Source: Actinoplanes liguriensis (GTDB lineage Bacteria > Actinomycetota > Actinomycetes > Mycobacteriales > Micromonosporaceae). Taken from it: 9,240 bases of DNA. Position 1 is the stretch's first letter, and the number at the start of each line of letters is the position of its first letter. A program made the translations under genes and the position numbers. The notes below the pieces were generated by a model, which was not told where the DNA came from, did not search any database, and worked only from the letters and a program-made list of their open reading frames with translations. The DNA is taken from assembly GCA_000715855.1 (NCBI GenBank), contig KL571272.1, positions 56,087 to 65,326 on the forward strand, read 5' to 3'. Positions 1 through 6,239 of the stretch are shown here, piece after piece.

Positions 1-338
1 CCAGTACCGAGGCGATGGCCAGTGGCATCCCGGTGATCAGCTACCGCTGCCTGCCCGGGCACGGCGCCGCCAACGCCGCGGTCCTCGCCGCGACCGGTCT
101 GTCGCCCTGGCCGCAGACCCTCGACGCGCTCGCCGCCGAGCTGCGCGCCGCCCTCGACGGCCCCGCCGGACTCCGGCAGCAGGCGGTGTTCGCCGCCTCG
201 CGGACCGACCCGGACGCCGCCGAGGTGCTGGCCCGTCACGACCGCAGCCAGCTCCCGCCATTGGCCATCACCATCAAAACCACACCCCGATTCCCGTACG
301 CCATGAGCCTCGAACCGTCCCGAAAGGCCATCCGATGA
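1..338 (+). CDS. MurG/MGDG-synthase-like glycosyltransferase, C-terminal end
   Basis: This is the last ~112 codons of a gene that enters from the left; the frame is open from base 3 and stops with TGA at 336-338. The visible start of the fragment reads STEAMASGIPVISYRCLPG followed by HGAANAAVL. This is the donor-binding C-terminal pattern of GT28 / monogalactosyldiacylglycerol-synthase-like enzymes (T-x-x-E-A-x-A-x-G-x-P-V-I, then a G-x-x-x-N-A loop), which transfer a sugar from a nucleotide donor to a lipid or lipid-linked acceptor at the inner membrane. The residues after the domain look like a disordered basic tail. The stop overlaps the next ATG as ATGA (335-338), so this gene and the deacetylase are probably co-translated. 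The acceptor cannot be told from this piece. Family call fairly sure, exact enzyme unknown. Confidence 0.7.
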   Translation, partial: STEAMASGIPVISYRCLPGHGAANAAVLAATGLSPWPQTLDALAAELRAALDGPAGLRQQAVFAASRTDPDAAEVLARHDRSQLPPLAITIKTTPRFPYAMSLEPSRKAIR

Positions 339-422
339 ACGTCGCGGGCACCGCCACCGCCGTCCTCACCACGCTCGCCGCCGCACACGCCGGTCCGGCG
401 CTCGCCGCGATCGGGCCGGTCC
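335..422 (+). pseudogene. Out-of-frame N-terminal segment of the polysaccharide deacetylase
   Basis: An ATG overlapping the upstream stop (ATGA, 335-338) opens a frame reading MNVAGTATAVLTTLAAAHAG, then a short stretch ending AAIGPVR. This is a hydrophobic, Ala-rich start expected of the membrane or export anchor of an actinobacterial NodB-type deacetylase. Past about 420 this frame degenerates into Arg/Ala-rich shadow sequence, while the catalytic TFDDGP motif lies one base over, in the frame of 423-1037. As I recall related proteins, some ten residues link the hydrophobic start to the catalytic strand; here they are absent, so the break looks like a small deletion with a net frame change, not a simple point indel. 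The anchor is probably not translated together with the enzyme domain. Confidence 0.5.
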
Positions 423-1037
423 GTGGCGCTGACCTTCGACGACGGTCCGCATCCGGAAGCCACGCCGCGGCTGCTGCGCATGCTCGACGCCAACCGCATC
501 CGGGCAACGTTCTTCCTGCTCGGGAGCATGGTCGAGAAGCACCCCGACGTGGCCCGGGCGATCGCGGCGGGCGGGCATGAGATCGCCGTGCACGGCTACG
601 AGCACCGGCTGCTGCTCAAACGCCGTCCCGCCGAGACCATGGAGGACCTGGCCCGGGCCAGCGCCGCCATCACCGCGGTCACCGGCCAGCAGCCGGTCTG
701 GTGGCGCCCGCCGTACGGGGTGGCCAGCACCGCCGCCCTGATCGGCGCCCGCTGCCTCGGCCTGACCCCCGTGCTGTGGACCTGCTGGGGCCGCGACTGG
801 ACGCCGAACGCCACCTCGGACTCGGTGTTCCGGGCCGTGCGACGCGGACTGGCCGGCGGCGCCACGATCCTGCTGCACGACAGCGACCACAGCGCCGCCG
901 CACGCTCCTGGGAATCGACGCTGGGCGCGTTGCCCGCGATCCTGGTGCACTGCCGGGCCCGCGGTTTCGCGGTTGGCCCGCTGCGCGAACACGGCCTGCG
1001 CCGACTTGACAATCTCCGACAGCCTGTAGGAGTTTGA
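423..1037 (+). CDS. NodB-type polysaccharide deacetylase (catalytic domain)
   Basis: This 204-residue frame contains a complete NodB homology domain (carbohydrate esterase family 4), a metal-dependent deacetylase of N-acetylated glycans such as peptidoglycan or other cell-surface polymers. Motifs in order are TFDDGP (residues 4-9, catalytic base and metal Asp), HGYEH (57-61, metal His pair), RPPYG (95-99), GRDW (123-126) and LLHD (150-153). The only start in this frame is GTG 423, which sits directly at the first catalytic beta strand and has no convincing ribosome site. The natural start is more likely ATG 335 in another frame (see the preceding entry), so as sequenced the enzyme lacks its membrane anchor. 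It follows a glycosyltransferase by a 4-base overlap, which suggests an envelope glycan or glycolipid modification pair. The catalytic part is certain; whether the gene is functional is not. Confidence 0.85.
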   Translation: MALTFDDGPHPEATPRLLRMLDANRIRATFFLLGSMVEKHPDVARAIAAGGHEIAVHGYEHRLLLKRRPAETMEDLARASAAITAVTGQQPVWWRPPYGVASTAALIGARCLGLTPVLWTCWGRDWTPNATSDSVFRAVRRGLAGGATILLHDSDHSAAARSWESTLGALPAILVHCRARGFAVGPLREHGLRRLDNLRQPVGV

Positions 1038-1042
1038 CGTGG

Positions 1043-1061
1043 TCAGGTAAGGCTCTACTAA
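1043..1061 (+). promoter_or_regulatory. Putative DtxR/IdeR iron box upstream of the iron permease
   Basis: The 19 bases TCAGGTAAGGCTCTACTAA match the known DtxR/IdeR operator consensus TTAGGTTAGGCTAACCTAA at 14 of 19 positions by direct alignment, including the left half AGGT-AGGCT and the right end CTAA. It lies 5 bases after the deacetylase stop and 16 bases before the GTG of the FTR1 permease. Binding of an Fe(II)-loaded repressor there would block transcription of an iron importer, which is the expected logic. Core promoter hexamers are unclear: TTGACA at 1006-1011 is followed 15 bases later by TAGGAG, and TTGACG at 1034-1039 overlaps the deacetylase stop. Confidence 0.65.
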
Positions 1062-1077
1062 CCCGGGAGTTGTCGCT

Positions 1078-1911
1078 GTGGGCGGCGCGTTCTTTGCCAG
1101 TTATCTCATCGGCCTGCGCGACGGCCTGGAAGCCGCGCTGGTCGTCTCCATCCTCGTCACCCTGCTCGCCCGCTCCCAGCGCCGCGACGGGCTGGCCCCG
1201 CTGTGGGCCGGCGTCGCGCTCGCCATCGTCTGCGCCGCCGGGCTCGGCGCGGTCCTCACCTACGTCGCCACGTCCGTGCTCTCCGGCGTGCGTCTGGAGC
1301 TGTTCGAGGCGATCACCTCGCTGATCGCCGTCGCCATGGTCACCTGGATGATCTTCTGGATGCGCAGCAGCGCCCGGACGATCAAAACCGAGCTGACCGG
1401 CAAGCTCACCGAGGCCCTCGGCCTGGGCCGCTTCGCCGTGGCGGCGCTCGCGTTCGTCGCGGTCATCCGAGAGAGCGTCGAGATGGTGCTGCTGGTCTTC
1501 TCCGCCGCCCAAGCCGCCAGCGAGACCGTCGCGCCGCTGCTCGGCATGCTCGCCGGCGTGGTCTCCGCGGTGCTGCTCGGCGTGCTCATGTACGCGGCGG
1601 TCGCCCGGATCAACCTGGGCCGGCTGTTCACCGGCACCGGCGTGCTGCTCGTGCTGGTCGCGGCCGGGATCGCCAAGTACGCGGTGCACGGTTTCCAGGT
1701 CGCCGGCTACCTGCCCGGCTCCACCACGGTCGCCTATGACTGGTCGGCCACCATCGAACCGGCCTCCTGGTACGGCACGCTGCTGGCCGCCACGATCAAC
1801 GTCACGCCCTCGGCGACGATGCTGGAGATCGTGGCCTTCACGACGTACGCCATCGTGGTCTTGATCTTGTTCCTGCGCCCCGCCGCACCGCGCCTGGCCG
1901 TTCCCGCCTGA
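1078..1911 (+). CDS. efeU: FTR1/EfeU-family iron permease
   Basis: This 277-residue polytopic membrane protein belongs to the FTR1/EfeU family, which moves iron across the cytoplasmic membrane. The two signature acidic motifs are present: RDGLEAAL (residues 14-21; the usual form is REGLE, so one Glu is a conservative Asp) and RESVEMVL (131-138). They sit in separate hydrophobic segments with about seven predicted membrane spans overall. The length is normal for the family. The start is GTG 1078, preceded by GGGAG at 1065-1069 with 8-base spacing. The usual partners EfeO and EfeB are not adjacent, so it either works alone or with a distant copy. The iron box at 1043-1061 suggests repression when iron is sufficient. 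The gene ends at a strong hairpin (1934-1969) facing the convergent fetB-like gene. Confidence 0.9.
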   Translation: MGGAFFASYLIGLRDGLEAALVVSILVTLLARSQRRDGLAPLWAGVALAIVCAAGLGAVLTYVATSVLSGVRLELFEAITSLIAVAMVTWMIFWMRSSARTIKTELTGKLTEALGLGRFAVAALAFVAVIRESVEMVLLVFSAAQAASETVAPLLGMLAGVVSAVLLGVLMYAAVARINLGRLFTGTGVLLVLVAAGIAKYAVHGFQVAGYLPGSTTVAYDWSATIEPASWYGTLLAATINVTPSATMLEIVAFTTYAIVVLILFLRPAAPRLAVPA

Positions 1912-1933
1912 CCTTTCTCTCTCCCCTGGAAAG

Positions 1934-1969
1934 GGTCCGTCCCCGCAAGCGTGCTTGCGGGGACGGACC
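1934..1969. terminator. Bidirectional hairpin terminator between convergent genes
   Basis: The arms GGTCCGTCCCCGCAAG (1934-1949) and CTTGCGGGGACGGACC (1954-1969) pair perfectly over 16 bp around a 4-base CGTG loop. The hairpin starts 23 bases after the FTR1 stop and ends 5 bases before the stop of the converging fetB-like gene, so it can serve both transcripts. There is no long U tract on the plus side; on the minus side it is followed by CCCTTTCC. This is the G/C-rich, U-poor form usual in actinomycetes. Confidence 0.8.
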
Positions 1970-1973
1970 TGTC

Positions 1974-2714
1974 TCAGCGGCTGACCGCGCCGTTCGCGAC
2001 CAGTTCGAGCATCACCGCCGCGGCGATCGCCTCCGCCGCGAGCAGCCCGATCAGGACCAGCAACTGGGTGGCGCCGGCCTGGACCGCCGAGCCACCGCCG
2101 AGCAGGACCCCGACGAACGCGCCCGGCAGCGTGACCAGCCCGACCGTCCGTGTCTGGTCCAGGGCCGGCATCAAGGCCTGGCCCGCGGTCGGACGACACA
2201 CCTCGAGCGCGGCCTCGCGCGGCAGAAAGCCCAGGGCCAGGGCCGCCTCGAACTCGCCGCGCCGGTCCCGGAGCTCGTCCAGCGCCCGACGGCCGGACAG
2301 CGATGTCGCGGTCATCGCCCCGCCGACCAGGATGCCGGCGATCGGCAGCACAGCGATCTCGGTCCACGGCACCGTTCCCGACGCGACCACGATGACGCCG
2401 GCTGTCCCTGCGCCGGCCACGATCGGGACGACCGCCGGCCAGCCGCGCCGCAGCGTGCTGATCCGCCGCGCCGACGTAGCCGCCGCCACCAGCACCATCA
2501 GCAGGATGAACCCGGCCGTCGACCACCACGACCGCAACACCGCGGCGATCACCATCGAGACCACGGCCAGTTGCACGACCGCCCGGACCGAAGCGGTGAC
2601 CACGGCCCGGGACACACCGAGCCGTCCGGCCGCCGCCGCAACCGCCGCGACCAGCACGAGCACGGCAAGCACCACGGCCAGGACCGGGCCGATCACGATC
2701 GTCGCCTGATTCAC
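1974..2714 (-). CDS. fetB: FetB-like (UPF0014) metal/iron-export ABC permease
   Basis: This 246-residue hydrophobic protein is of the UPF0014 / YbbM-FetB family. In E. coli the family member FetB pairs with the ATPase FetA to export iron and relieve metal-linked oxidative stress. What is visible: about six to seven membrane segments, a central cytoplasmic stretch RALDELRDRRGEFEAALALG (143-162) typical of the coupling region, and the conserved C-terminal block MPALDQTRTVGLVTLPGAF (182-200), comparable to the VGLVSLPGMM region of FetB. The start is GTG 2714, whose GTGA overlaps the stop of the upstream phosphatase, indicating translational coupling. No ATP-binding FetA subunit is found in the window, so the partner must be encoded elsewhere. 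Family call strong; substrate inferred from E. coli. Confidence 0.85.
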   Translation of the reverse strand: MNQATIVIGPVLAVVLAVLVLVAAVAAAAGRLGVSRAVVTASVRAVVQLAVVSMVIAAVLRSWWSTAGFILLMVLVAAATSARRISTLRRGWPAVVPIVAGAGTAGVIVVASGTVPWTEIAVLPIAGILVGGAMTATSLSGRRALDELRDRRGEFEAALALGFLPREAALEVCRPTAGQALMPALDQTRTVGLVTLPGAFVGVLLGGGSAVQAGATQLLVLIGLLAAEAIAAAVMLELVANGAVSR

Positions 2715-3232
2715 CCCGGAACTGTCGCAGATACGCGCCGGAACGCCAGAACCGTGCCGACCGCGAGCACCCCGATCACCGCCCCGGCCACGATGTCACC
2801 GGGATAGTGCACACCGACCCAGACCCGGGCACCGCCGATCACCGCGGCCGCGACCGCCAGCGCCACACCCCACCGGCGGCTGACGAAGGCGAACACCGCG
2901 AACGCGATCGTGAACGCCGCCGTCGCATGATCGCTCGGCAACGACACCCCCGGCTCGTGCGGGATCAACTGATGCACCTGATGGCTTTGAAACGGCCGCA
3001 CCTGCCCGCTGAGATGCGACAACACCTGCGCACCGGCGAAGCCCAGCCCCAGCGCCGCGCCGAGTTCCGCCACCGGCCGGATCCCGCGCTGCCGCCACGA
3101 ACGGACGACCAGCACCGCCGCCACCGCGAACACCGCGAAGATCAGCCAGGTCGACACGAACTCCATCACGTCGTCCAGCGCGTCGGCCCGCCCGGCAAAA
3201 CTGTTGATCATTTCGAAGAGCCGATAGTTCAT
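2711..3232 (-). CDS. bcrC: BcrC-like undecaprenyl-pyrophosphate phosphatase (PAP2 family)
   Basis: This 173-residue membrane protein of the PAP2 superfamily resembles B. subtilis BcrC, which dephosphorylates undecaprenyl pyrophosphate outside the membrane to recycle the carrier lipid for cell-wall synthesis and gives bacitracin tolerance. The N-terminus MNYRLFEMINSFAG lines up with the BcrC start MNYEIFKAI and fixes ATG 3232. Phosphatase motifs are QVRPF (77-81), LPSDHATAAF (98-107; the PSDH variant is usual in BcrC) and ARVWVGVHYPGD (135-146, with R136, H142 and D146). The Lys of the general KX6RP motif is missing, which is also so in BcrC as I recall it. Upstream only GGG adjoins the ATG, so the ribosome site is weak. 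It is first in an operon with the fetB-like gene. Tandem GCTGAA half-sites lie about 108 bases upstream. Confidence 0.9.
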   Translation of the reverse strand: MNYRLFEMINSFAGRADALDDVMEFVSTWLIFAVFAVAAVLVVRSWRQRGIRPVAELGAALGLGFAGAQVLSHLSGQVRPFQSHQVHQLIPHEPGVSLPSDHATAAFTIAFAVFAFVSRRWGVALAVAAAVIGGARVWVGVHYPGDIVAGAVIGVLAVGTVLAFRRVSATVPG

Positions 3233-3339
3233 CCCGGCAAACTGCCACCGGCGCCCTGTGAGACCGCTGAAGAACAGTGGCGCTCCTACCAGACTCGTCC
3301 GAGGCCCGGCACCGGGAACGCGAATCGTTCGAGATCGGT

Positions 3340-3357
3340 CTTCAGGCAGATTTCAGC
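3340..3357. promoter_or_regulatory. Tandem 11-bp-spaced TTCAG repeats (candidate response-regulator site)
   Basis: On the plus strand CTTCAGGCAGATTTCAGC holds two TTCAG cores (3341-3345, 3352-3356) exactly 11 bp apart. Read on the minus strand this is GCTGAAATCTGCCTGAAG, in the direction of the bcrC-fetB operon; it is also about 78 bases before the COG4705 start at 3435. It agrees at 13 of 18 positions with the repeat in front of the phosphoesterase gene (4842-4859). A further single GCTGAAG lies at 3266-3272. One-helical-turn direct repeats are the usual operator form of OmpR/PhoB-family regulators. The regulator itself is not in the window. Confidence 0.45.
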
Positions 3358-3434
3358 AACGGGGCCTCATCGTGTGGACCGACATCACCACCGCCGCCGC
3401 CTCGTGCGGCCGTTCCGCACCGACAGGAGCAACG

Positions 3435-4688
3435 ATGGACTACTCCAGCGGCCTGGCCAAACGCACCCGCACCGCGTGGCTGACCAAGGTACCGGCGATC
3501 ACCGCCACCTTCTGGGTGATCAAGGTCCTCTCGACCACGGTCGGCGAGACGTTCGCCGACTACCTGGCCGTCAATGTCGGGCTCGGGCCCCTGGTCACCG
3601 ACGCGATCATGATGACCGTCCTCGCCGTCGCCCTGTTCACCCAGTTCCGCACCCGCCAGTACACGCCGTGGGCCTACTGGCTGTGCGTGGTCCTGGTCAG
3701 TATCGTCGGCACCCAGGTCACCGACTTCTTCACCGACACCCTCGGGGTCAGCCTGTACGTGAGCACGACCGTCTTCGCCGTGATTCTCGCGGTCGTCTTC
3801 CTCACCTGGTACCGCCAGGAACGCACCCTGGCCATCACCTCGATCGACACCCCGCGCCGCGAAGCCTTCTACTGGGGCGCGATCCTGACCACGTTCGCGC
3901 TCGGCACCGCCGCCGGCGACCTGGCCACCGAGGCACTCGGCCTCGGCTTCCGCACCGGCGTCATCATCTTCGGCGTGCTGATCCTGGCCACCTGGCTCGC
4001 CTCCCGCTTCGGCGCGAGCCTGGTCGCCACCTTCTGGATCGCCTACGTCCTGACCCGCCCGCTCGGCGCCTCGCTCGGAGACCTGCTCACCCAGTCGAAG
4101 GACTTCGGCGGCCTCGACCTCGGCGCCAGCCTCACCAGCCTGATCTTCTTCGCCGTCATCCTGATCCTGGTCATCCGCGAACAGCTGCTCGCCAACCGGC
4201 ACGGCGTGGCGCTCAAGGGCGACGGGCCCCTCGGCGGCCGGCGCGCCGACTACGCCTGGGCCGGTGCCGCCGCCGTCGCGATCGCCCTGGCCGGCGCCGG
4301 TCTGAGCAGCCTGCACAGCGCGAGCAGCAGCGACACCACGACCACGGCCGGAGTCTCGGCCACCGACCCGAGCACGCCGGTCAAGACCGTGCACCCCACC
4401 ACCAAACTCGGCAACCTCACCAAGTTCGCCACCATCACCGCCGCCGTGCAGGCCAAAGTCGACCGGAACGACCTTGCCGGCGGCAAGACCAAGGTCAAGG
4501 ACCTCGAAGTCGCCTGGGACGACGCCGAAGCCGGCCTCAAACCCCGCGATCCCGCCAAGTGGAGCCAGCTCGACGGCGAAATCGACGCGGTCCTGACCTC
4601 GCTGCGGGCCGGCAACCCCACCCAGGCCGACTGCGCGGCCAACCTGAAGGCGCTGACCGCCACCCTCAACCAGTTCGACGGAATCTGA
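3435..4688 (+). CDS. COG4705/DUF347 four-repeat membrane protein with C-terminal extracytoplasmic domain
   Basis: A 417-residue membrane protein of unknown function. It has four copies of a two-helix repeat with the same spacing, [FY]-W-x9-G-x4-D: W27/G37/D42, W82/G92/D97, W147/G157/D162 and W201/G211/D216. Examples are KVLSTTVGETFADYL and RPLGASLGDLL. This matches the DUF347 repeat of COG4705 membrane-anchored proteins. Residues ~273-293 form an additional span, then a Ser/Thr-rich linker leads to a ~100-residue, probably helical tail (about 315-417) with EVAWDDAEAGLKPRDPAKW, placed outside the membrane if topology follows even-helix counting. Start ATG 3435 has AGGAG at 3425-3429; the frame is open back to 3258 but that part looks non-coding. 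The function may involve ion or metal sensing or transport, which is inference from neighbours only. Confidence 0.85.
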   Translation: MDYSSGLAKRTRTAWLTKVPAITATFWVIKVLSTTVGETFADYLAVNVGLGPLVTDAIMMTVLAVALFTQFRTRQYTPWAYWLCVVLVSIVGTQVTDFFTDTLGVSLYVSTTVFAVILAVVFLTWYRQERTLAITSIDTPRREAFYWGAILTTFALGTAAGDLATEALGLGFRTGVIIFGVLILATWLASRFGASLVATFWIAYVLTRPLGASLGDLLTQSKDFGGLDLGASLTSLIFFAVILILVIREQLLANRHGVALKGDGPLGGRRADYAWAGAAAVAIALAGAGLSSLHSASSSDTTTTAGVSATDPSTPVKTVHPTTKLGNLTKFATITAAVQAKVDRNDLAGGKTKVKDLEVAWDDAEAGLKPRDPAKWSQLDGEIDAVLTSLRAGNPTQADCAANLKALTATLNQFDGI

Positions 4689-4702
4689 CCCGCACCAACC
4701 CG

Positions 4703-4734
4703 GCGGCCGGCGACGCAGATGCTTCCCCGGCCGC
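4703..4734 (+). terminator. Possible hairpin after the COG4705 gene
   Basis: GCGGCCGG (4703-4710) and CCGGCCGC (4727-4734) form an 8-bp perfect all-G/C stem with a 16-base loop, 15 bases after the stop of the COG4705 gene and shortly before a GGCTTT stretch. It is a plausible intrinsic terminator, but short perfect G/C inverted repeats are common in DNA of this composition. Confidence 0.35.
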
Positions 4735-4841
4735 GGCTTTCGGGTGTGAACGCCACGCGCATCACGAGCCGCCCACGCTAGTCGGGGCACCCCGCACGAG
4801 GTCAAGCACGGTTAGCGGTTCGATCAGGCGCCTCAGTGGAA

Positions 4842-4862
4842 GCTGAAGAATCGCTGAAGCAC
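4842..4862 (+). promoter_or_regulatory. Tandem GCTGAAG repeats upstream of the phosphoesterase
   Basis: GCTGAAGAATCGCTGAAG contains two identical GCTGAAG heptamers (4842-4848, 4853-4859) with an 11-bp period, 77 bases before the TTG start. A third copy lies at 4899-4905. The pair resembles the inverted-orientation pair at 3340-3357 in front of the bcrC/COG4705 promoters (13 of 18 positions). The form is that of an OmpR-family response-regulator operator acting near the -35 position. No convincing -10 hexamer was found downstream. Confidence 0.5.
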
Positions 4863-4935
4863 AGAAAGTGGCCTGATCTTGCTTTTACGTGCACATGGGC
4901 TGAAGTGGTGGGTAGCTCAGCAGACTGGAGACATC

Positions 4936-5826
4936 TTGCCTGCCACATTCTGGCGACACCTGACGGCCGCCATCGTGACCATGACGTGCCTGTCGCCCGC
5001 CACCACCGCTACCGCCAGCTCCATCGATCGGCGCAAGGTGCTGCTGATCGTGGAGGAGAACCGCAGCTATCCCGACATCATCGGCAACCCCGAAGCGCCG
5101 TATCTCAACGCGGTCGCCCACACGTACGGCACCGCGACCGCGATGACCGCGAACTACCCGGTCGGCTGCCCGTCGCTGGCCGCGTACATCCTGATCACCA
5201 GCGGCAGCACCGCCGGCATCTGCGACGACGCGGGCCCCGATCATCACCGGATCGCCGGCCCCAATATCTTCTCGCAGCTCGACGCCGCCCACCGGGCCTG
5301 GCGCAACTACGCCGAGGACTTGCCGGCACCCTGCGCCCGCAAGAACGACCGCAAGGGCATCTTCCTGGTCCGCCACACCGCCGTGCCCTACTACCTCAGC
5401 GAGTCGCGCGCCTGCGCCGCCGGCCAGGTCGACCTGCACCGGCTGCCCCGCGACCTGGCCGCCGGCGCCCTGCCCGACTACTCGCTGGTCATCCCGAACG
5501 CCTGCCACGACATGCACGGCGCCACCGCCTGCGCTTCCGGCGGCGTCACCGCCGGCGACACCTGGCTACACCACTGGCTGCCCCGCATTCTCGACGGCGC
5601 CGATTACCACGCGGGTCGCCTGGTCATCATTGTGACCTGGGACGAGGGTTCCGCCACCGACAACCACATCCCCACCCTGGTCATCTCCCGGCATACCCAC
5701 CAGGTGACGAGCACCCGTCCGTACGACCACTGCTCGACGCTGGGCACCATCGAAGAGCTGCTGCGCCTGGCGCCGCTGGGCTGTGCCCGCACAGCAGCCT
5801 CGATGGTGTCCGACTTCCATCTGTGA
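4936..5826 (+). CDS. Secreted phosphoesterase (PF04185-type, acid phosphatase/phospholipase C-like)
   Basis: From the TTG at 4936 this gives a 296-residue exported enzyme of the alkaline-phosphatase-superfamily phosphoesterase group, which hydrolyses phosphate esters outside the cell. The start is chosen because GGAG (4927-4930) sits 5 bases before the TTG and the product then begins with a clean signal peptide, MPATFWRHLTAAIVTMTCLS ending near TATASS; the frame is open further back to 4879 without a ribosome site. Family motifs are VEENRSYPDIIG (39-50, metal-binding Glu/Asn), PVGCPSLAAY (75-84, with the candidate nucleophile Ser), LVIPNACHDMHG (184-195), GDTW (207-210) and VTWDEG (233-238). 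Five Cys suggest disulfides. Tandem GCTGAAG repeats lie upstream. The downstream truncated gene converges 8 bases after the stop. The natural substrate is unknown. Confidence 0.85.
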   Translation: MPATFWRHLTAAIVTMTCLSPATTATASSIDRRKVLLIVEENRSYPDIIGNPEAPYLNAVAHTYGTATAMTANYPVGCPSLAAYILITSGSTAGICDDAGPDHHRIAGPNIFSQLDAAHRAWRNYAEDLPAPCARKNDRKGIFLVRHTAVPYYLSESRACAAGQVDLHRLPRDLAAGALPDYSLVIPNACHDMHGATACASGGVTAGDTWLHHWLPRILDGADYHAGRLVIIVTWDEGSATDNHIPTLVISRHTHQVTSTRPYDHCSTLGTIEELLRLAPLGCARTAASMVSDFHL

Positions 5827-5834
5827 GCAGCGGT

Positions 5835-6239
5835 TCAGGACCCTGTCTGGGCGTCGCGACGGGTGACGGCCAGGTAGGCGACCAGGGCGATGATCACGAC
5901 GGCCCAGGCGGCGGTGACCGGGCCGGTGCCCCAGCCCAGACCGCCACGCGAGGCCGGCACGCCCATCCAGTCGGCGAACGAGGCGCCGAGCGGCCGGGTG
6001 ATCACGTAGGCGGCCCAGAATGCGGCGACCGGCCCGAGCATCCCGTACCGGAAAAGGAGCCCGGGAATCGCGATGGCGGAGGCGAAAACGAGCCCGGAGA
6101 CCAGGTAGCCCCAGCCGAACGTGGCGGCGGTCAGGTCACCGGCGGCGGTGCCGAGCGCGAAGGTCGCCAGCACGGTTGCCCAGTAGAAAAGCTCCCGCCG
6201 GCCGGCCGTCACCGTGTGGATCGAGAGAGTGCCTCCCTC
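5835..6239 (-). pseudogene. 5'-truncated second copy of the COG4705/DUF347 protein
   Basis: This frame encodes only the second half of a COG4705 protein. The part from GTG 6212 is 125 residues and carries repeats equivalent to 3 and 4 of the neighbour at 3435-4688, with identical spacing: W11/G21/D26 and W66/G76/D81. Closely matching blocks are TFALGTAAGDL and TRPLGAS. Homology continues upstream of the GTG as EGGTLSIHTV, the counterpart of ERTLAITSID in the intact gene, and stops at about 6239 where unrelated sequence begins with no start codon or ribosome site. Repeats 1 and 2 are therefore gone and the gene is probably a relic. It ends normally and lacks the C-terminal extracytoplasmic domain of its neighbour. 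GTG 6212 could still allow expression of a two-repeat protein. Confidence 0.75.

Noticed and set aside
679..2529. Very long minus-strand open frame opposite the deacetylase and FTR1 genes
   Set aside because: Composition is Arg/Gly/Asp/His-rich with no domain; the plus strand holds two clear families here. It is an antisense artefact of high GC.
2711..3232. Missing Lys of the general PAP2 motif as a sign of inactivity
   Set aside because: BcrC proteins as I recall them also lack this Lys, and the other motifs (RPF, PSDH, R-H-D) are intact.
3258..3434. N-terminal extension of the COG4705 protein by 59 residues
   Set aside because: The extension is Arg/Ser/Pro-rich, lies over the putative operator region, and ATG 3435 has a good AGGAG site and begins the conserved part.
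3342..4805. 487-codon minus-strand open frame opposite the COG4705 gene
   Set aside because: Gly/Asp/Glu-rich, no recognisable domain, fully explained as the complement of the real gene.
2807..4846. 679-codon plus-strand open frame across the BcrC and COG4705 genes
   Set aside because: It is His/Arg/Pro-rich shadow sequence, out of frame with the strongly supported membrane protein and antisense to bcrC.
4836..6231. Plus-strand open frame overlapping the phosphoesterase
   Set aside because: Shadow of the phosphoesterase in another frame; only its last part (from ~6232) shows protein-like sequence, which is reported as a kinase remnant.
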